A stretch of DNA of 64,000 bases from Drosophila miranda (lineage: Eukaryota > Arthropoda > Insecta > Diptera > Drosophilidae). The notes under the pieces are model-generated. The model was given only the letters and a program-made list of their open reading frames with translations. It searched no databases and was not told where the DNA came from. The position numbers were made by a program, and so were the translations under genes. Shown in pieces: positions 58,201-64,000 of this stretch; positions within the stretch are counted from its first letter, which is position 1, and the number at the start of each line of letters is the position of its first letter. Location: positions 28,706,001-28,770,000 of the forward strand of contig NC_046675.1 in assembly GCF_003369915.1 (NCBI RefSeq). Reading direction: 5' to 3'.

Positions 58201-61200
58201 GCATTTAGCTGTAGATTGATGGCAACATAAAAGTAATTTTGGATCTAAGAACAACAATGATACCTTTAAGATTTCCTTCCTCAATTAAAACATCAACCTC
58301 TTCTGTAACCATTCCTCCATTCACTCTCTCATCAGATCTGAACCATTTCCAACATTCATTATTGAAATTTAACACTTGGTTTCACAAATTTCCATACTCG
58401 GACTTCTTCGTGTGTATGTGGATTATCATCTTCATGGACAAAAGCCATCACAATGAAATTTCATTAACATCAGCACGAAATTTCTAAAGCAAATACAATA
58501 GAAAAAAACCTCCAAACTCTGGTTTTAATTAAACCAAAAAAAAGATAATCAAAATTAACACCCAAGAGGGGCAAAAACAGAAACAACTGAAACTGCAGGC
58601 AACATCCAACAAAATTGCGTAATCAATTTCGAATTTGTTTATAATTCGAAGTTAAAACCGGACCCACAGCTGCATAATACCATTCGGATATATATATATG
58701 TATATATATTATGGATTCATGACACACTCTGAGGCATGACCGTTACAGTGCCCAAAAAAAAAATGGTCAGACCTTTCCCCCCCAGTCCCCATTTTTACCC
58801 TTTTCCGATCGGTGGAGCCGCTCCGTTTTGTTGACACTTTTTGCGCGTTACAAATCGCGGCCAACAGAGTGAGGAATGGGGTGGATGGTGGGGAGGGAGT
58901 GGTGAGGCTTTGAGGAGTGGGGCATGGGGAATGGTCATTAGGCAGGTTTCATTATGAAGCTCTGCTTCCGGTTGGCTGCGTCGAAGCCCCAGAGCCCAAA
59001 CATAAAAAAAAATCTATAGAGACGGAAATTGGGGGAAAAAAGAATACAAGTATTTTTGTAGGGGCACCGATAATGAACCGTTTAAGAATGGTTATAAATG
59101 GAATATTATACCTGTTTTATGCATAAAAGAACCTGAAAGAATGAAAGAAAACTTTAGAATTTGACAAAAGTATAAACACAATGAGGAATACTGGTTTAAA
59201 ATTTAGGATTAGCTATCAATCCTTTCCATTCTCTTTAGAGAATATCGAAACCAAAATCAGGTTGTAAGGAATCAAGAAGGTAGAGTTTTCAAAGCGGTTC
59301 TTCATTCTCCGCTCACTTTTGCAGCTGCTCAATTGACCAAGAAACCCTTATTCTCTTTTCAAATCTAACGTACACTTTAGGCCATCATCAACTCTAGATT
59401 AAGACCATCCACAACAACAGAACAGCAACTATCCCACCTAACAAAGACATCCGGTTTGCATTGCAACGCTTCATGGCAGCTTGTCAATTCTAAGCACATC
59501 ACTTATGTATACTCGTAGCAGACCCCAAACTCCCCCTCTATCTGTATCCAAGGAGGGTATCTCCCACTCCTTTCGACTGGCCGGCTGTCCGATCATTTGT
59601 TTGCTTGTGTGAGCCGCAGAACGTGCGGCGACTTAGAAAAACCGCAAATGAGTGTTGCTTTGCACTAGCGGACAGGCATTTTTGCATTTTTCTGCATAAG
59701 TGGTTTGGTCTTGTGGCTGTTGTTGGTTGCTGGTGCCTGGCATTCATTGTCGTATGCATATATATATCATAATCAAGACTGGCTGACCGGCTTAGCTTTG
59801 AGTCATAAACTATGCTAAACCAAAAACCCATTTTGCATGGCCAACAGGGAGGACAAAACGTATAAAAGATACAGAAACTCAAGTTCGTTGTCTGAGTCTT
59901 TTGTACGGCAGATGCAGAAGGCAGCACAGCACAGCACAGAAAAAGAAACTTGCATAACGGAAAGACCACCAAACAAGTCCTCCATCTATGCGGAATACAT
60001 AAGGGATATACATACATACATACAATATATATTCTATAGATACATATGTATGTATATACTATATGTACAAAATAAATTGAAGATGCCTTGGCTGGCTTTA
60101 ACGAGTGCCGAGTGAAAAATGAAAATCAATGACAGTAAAAGACAAATTGTGCGCCAAGTAAAAACAGACAAAACAAAAGGAGAGCCAGCGATCCAGCCGC
60201 AAGAGCTCCGAACAGTTGGCGTATTATAAACGGCTAACCGTGACAACAGACCCGAACCGAACAGAACAGTCAACAGAACAGCCAAGAACTGCAATAGCAA
60301 CAGATCCCAAGCTGGAGCTGGAGCTGGAGTTGGAGTTGGAGTTGGAGCTATGGCTGGAGGCTGCCACAAAGGTAAAGGCAACAGCAACAGCAGCAGCAGC
60401 ATAACGAACTGAAATTCAAGGTTCATGTCAGTAACCCTAAGAGTTCTGGTCTCTCTCTCTCTCTCCATTCGACACAACAATAAAAGCAACAGCTAAAACA
60501 TAAAACACACACATAAAGATCTGTTCTGTCTATATATTCGTATTGTGTAAGTCGGCTAGGGTCTCTTTCTCCTACTCTTTTCTCTCCCTCTCTCTCTCTC
60601 TCTCTGTGGGCTAACGAACTGTTCGGTAGTTCTTCTACGTTTTTATACCCTAACTTATTGATGTTGGGGAATAAGTTGACCTTTATTTTGGGATTGGGAA
60701 CAGGAGTGTGACTCATTCTCCATCTACCATAACTTTTGGAAGGAAATTTGGAGCTCTAATCTTTGGTAGAATATTTTGTAGGAATTCCAATAGTATAGAA
60801 ATAAACGTATAAAAGTTATCCCCATTGAAGGCTGGGTTCTTTACATCTTTTCGGAAAATTGTTATTAAAAAGTCCCTCTATTTATCCCCATTCCATTCAC
60901 ATGCTCTAAATCCCCTTTGTGGCCAATAAATCTAACTTTTTCATTAAATTTCTTCATCTCTAGAACCCTATTTTAGGGCATTCCCCATTCGTTCCATGTA
61001 ACTTCTCGACTCTTAGCTTTTTTAGCGCTAAATTGGCGTCCGTTGCATGCTGGCTCCGGACTCTGTCTTTCAGTCCGACTCTTACTCTGACTGACTGCCT
61101 CCAAGCGTATATTTTGTACCTTTTTCTTATTGGAGCGACGACAACTGGGGTCTAGGGACCGCTTTAATGCTTATTACCACGCATGCATGACAGTCCCAGT

Positions 61201-63989
61201 CGCCAGTCGCTCGTCGTTCGTCGCTAGTCGCCGTTCTCTCCCCCAACCACCTACACTCCAGGTCCCCTCTAGGGCCTGTCTAGGCGTAGGACTTGACTGG
61301 ATAAATGCCGTCCCCCATGGGGTAGCATTTCGTACAGAGAGAGAGAGAGAGAGAGATCGTCAGCGGGTGTTTTCCTGTCCCCTCTTCAGAAATGAAAGAG
61401 AAGTACGTCCATGAGTCAGCGGAGTAAACGTATGGTATATATGGTATATGATGGAAAGGGTTATTTACTTTTCCATTCGACTGCAGTCCGCAATGATGGG
61501 GTGTGCACATTTTGATGAAAATTGCAGGCAGCAAACCATTTTGAGTTATTACTAAAAATGGTCGGGAAATTCAGGAAATTCTTAGACCTATTTAAGACCC
61601 ATCAAACATAATTATGTCCATATTTCAGGGATATTGATTGATTTAATAAAGGAAAATTATGAATAGAACTTTGATGGATGGCTTCCCATTAATTTAGATT
61701 TGACAACCCTTTAGAAGTATCCAAAAAGTGCTACAATTATCGCTGATGTTCAAGTTCAAGTTCCAATTAATGAATTAACTATTTAATTGAATGTTTTTCT
61801 GGTCAGAAACAATCTTAATTCTCTGCAGAAGCCATGGGCAAGACAAGTGTTTTTGGGGCCTCCACTAAGGTCATCATTTATTTATGACATGAATGCCCGA
61901 ATATAAATGTAATTATATAACAAAAGATGAAGGAAAAAAGCCCAAAGAACAACATCTTTGGCAGGCCCCAAAACACCATCGCCTAAGCGCTTCAAAAGTC
62001 AAAGAAAAAACAAAGGAAAAAAACCAAAGAGAAACAAGAATTATATCATAAAAGATGTGGCTGGGCTGATATTTTGGTTTGGGGCTTGTCCCTCCACTGG
62101 GTCTTCCAAGAATGGACGACCATCCGATGATTCAGCAGGCAAAAGGCAGCAGGCAGACGGAGCTTAATGAATACCTTGCAGATTTTGAGGAATTGATGCT
62201 GCTTGAAAGATGCTTGGGGTTCGGTTCGTTGTGTGGCAAAAAAAAAAAAAAAAAGCGAGAACCGCGAGACGAGAATTGAGAACTGAAAACAGAAATTACC
62301 TTTCAATGATGGCATGGCCAATGCGGAATTGCGGATGATGTGGTTGTTGTTCCTCAAGATGATGATGATGGTACGCGTGAGATATTTCCAATACGATTTG
62401 CCATATTTCCGCTAGAGTTGCGCAAGAAAAGTTCTGTTTTTTTTCCATTCAGTTACCGTAAATGTGGGACAAAGTCTTAAGAGTTTATTTACCCCATTCG
62501 GGGATGAGTCAGTATTGATAGGAAGGGAATATTTATAGACAGATGCCTAAGGAGAAGAGGCATGGTTATGGTTCCAATAAGAAGAATGCCAAGGGAGTTC
62601 GAGAGAACAGAGATCTTTTTATGTAATCCCAATCTTTCATTTTCCTTTGAAGATTCTAATGTTATTCCTTTCGTTTTTTTCCCAGATGTGACCACAACAT
62701 CCCTTCCACCTACCAACAGCAGCAGCTCCCTGCCCCCAGCTGCTGGAGACACAATGAGTAGTTCTTCTGTGAGTTCTACCAGCATTGAACCAATCACCTC
62801 GACAGAGCCCACAACAACGCCGCGACAGGAGAGTGATGGACCCGAACAGCACTTGATCTTCTCGCACACGGAGGCGGATCAGACCCACATCCAGCACATA
62901 CCCCTGAGGGATGAGCACGCGGAGAATAGTGGAGCTGATGCCACCACCGAGGCACTGAAGGATCCACGAGAAGATCAGCTGCTCAATCAAATATCCAATG
63001 AGAACGATGATGTGGTCAAGGATCTGAATAATTTCCGACATCCGGCGACGCTGATCACGGCGAGCAACAGCAACAGCGAGGAGAACAGTGACTCCTCAGT
63101 GATTCCCAATGAAAATGAAAGTGAAAAGACAGAGGAAACAAAAACAACCAGTACAACAACAACGACAACGACAACGACAGAGGCAACACAGCAGATCGAG
63201 CGCGAAGAGGATCCCTATCATGTGCATATACTGTCCGAGAATCATGATCGCCTGGCCGAACACGAAGATTATCAAATGCTGTCGACCAGCACCGAGGAGT
63301 CCTCGTCATCGTCAGAGCCAGCTATAACAACTACAACCACAGAGAGCAGCTCTGATGCAGGTATTATTGTCAGTCTGGAGAACAAGGCGACTGCCGAGCC
63401 ATCCACATCCACATCCACAGAGGGTACGACGACTACAACTACAACCACATCTCGAGCACGCGCCATGCATATGAATGAGGAGCCAGAAATCGAAGCGGCG
63501 GCGGCTGCCACCACAATCATGCCACCAGACAACGAATCGTCGTCGGGTCCAGTGATTAACATTGTTGAAGGACAACACATGAAACAGGAGGAGGAGTCGC
63601 AGTCGGAGTCGGAGAGCAGCAGCAGCAGTACAGCCACCAGCACAACGCCAGCCACAACCACCACAGAGGAGCCATCGCCATTTGTGGCCTTTGCCGGCGA
63701 GGGACGGTCAGCGGGTGGTGCCGGCGATGATGATGTGGAGGAGCTCTTCCTGCATCGCAATGCCACAACACATGAGCAGCTCATGGATCTGAGTGATGTC
63801 AGCATGGATGAGGATCCCAAGGAGAGTAGCAGTAGCACCAGTACCAGTACCAGTACTTCTTCCACAACCACAACATCAACATCGACGACCACTGTTCAAC
63901 CGGAAACGGAAATGCCCAAAATAGTAGAAATCACCGCCAGCGGGGATACGATGCAACGTGAATGTTTGGCCAACAGCAAGAGCTACAAG
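52295..63989 (+). CDS. Secreted Ser/Thr-rich mucin-like protein, N-terminal part
   Basis: Exon 1 is 52295-52652 and exon 2 is 62686-63989 or the window end, joined in phase (G|AT) across a 10.0-kb intron. Exon 1 encodes a basic lead and a hydrophobic core ([16 protein letters not shown]) with a likely cut after HAASA, so the protein is probably secreted or membrane-bound. The mature part is very rich in Thr, Ser and Glu ([14 protein letters not shown]), a pattern expected for O-glycosylation. Exon 2 has acidic spacers such as [20 protein letters not shown]. It ends [10 protein letters not shown] with a possible donor AAG|GTTAGT at 63990; the Cys and NxKxY pattern could begin a von Willebrand C-like repeat, but this is a guess. 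The rest lies beyond the window. I do not recognise the gene name. Confidence 0.8.
52653..62685 (+). other. 10-kb intron of the mucin-like gene
   Basis: Non-coding. It contains AT-rich DNA, TA runs (56522, 58690), CT/GA runs (60451-60470, 60585-60606 and 61338-61356), and a run of near-identical GGAGCTGGAGTTG words at 60314-60350. No nested gene could be supported on either strand. Long first introns in fly developmental or secreted-protein genes often hold enhancers; nothing here proves it. Confidence 0.6.
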
Positions 63990-64000
63990 GTTAGTATACA

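Noticed and set aside
63272-63892. 206-codon minus-strand Val/Ser-rich open frame
   Set aside because: Antisense of the Thr-rich exon of the mucin-like gene; the bias comes from ACA/ACC codons.

Overview
This is a eukaryotic window from a Drosophila genome. Introns are short with GT-AG ends, promoters carry Drosophila core motifs, and recognisable fly genes lie in an order that fits the 84B-84C region of the D. melanogaster third chromosome (Muller element E). The proteins differ enough from what I know of D. melanogaster that this is probably another species; I cannot say which. Gene names come from recalled family features, not from a database search.

Layout. From 1 to 12.2 kb is Alhambra (Alh, AF10-like PHD protein, minus strand). 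Its AF10-type C-terminal exons are absent, so the gene probably runs off the left edge with Mlp84B (five LIM domains, minus strand) nested in its intron. From 12.7 to 15.5 kb a secernin-like gene (+) and an ELMO-domain gene (-) converge. From 15.6 to 18.2 kb there is repeat-rich DNA, a decayed 1.0-kb hAT transposon and a DUF4806 gene. From 18.8 to 21.9 kb two tandem arylalkylamine-type N-acetyltransferase genes lie with two inverted tRNA-Gly(TCC) genes, one inside an intron. From 24 to 29.1 kb is Fer1 (PTF1A-like bHLH).

From 29.9 to 42.5 kb is a compact block of four conserved genes: the GPN3-type GTPase (CG2656-like), gfzf nested antisense in its last intron, Sas-4 and MAGE/NSE3. The block is bracketed by a near-identical inverted repeat with arms of about 1.6 kb and a 9.36-kb spacer. 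This is the most striking feature of the window. Related foldback-type repeats containing ATACCG motifs sit just upstream of the secernin, ELMOD, GPN3 and MAGE genes.

From 42.5 to 64 kb is mostly non-coding AT-rich DNA with simple repeats and a GA/CT-rich zone. It contains the first two coding exons of a secreted, Ser/Thr-rich mucin-like protein, separated by a 10-kb intron and continuing past the right edge.

The genes do not form one pathway. They cover muscle structure (Mlp84B), chromatin and transcription (Alh, Fer1, gfzf), centriole assembly (Sas-4), SMC5/6 genome maintenance (MAGE), RNA polymerase assembly (GPN3), small-GTPase regulation (ELMOD) and amine acetylation.
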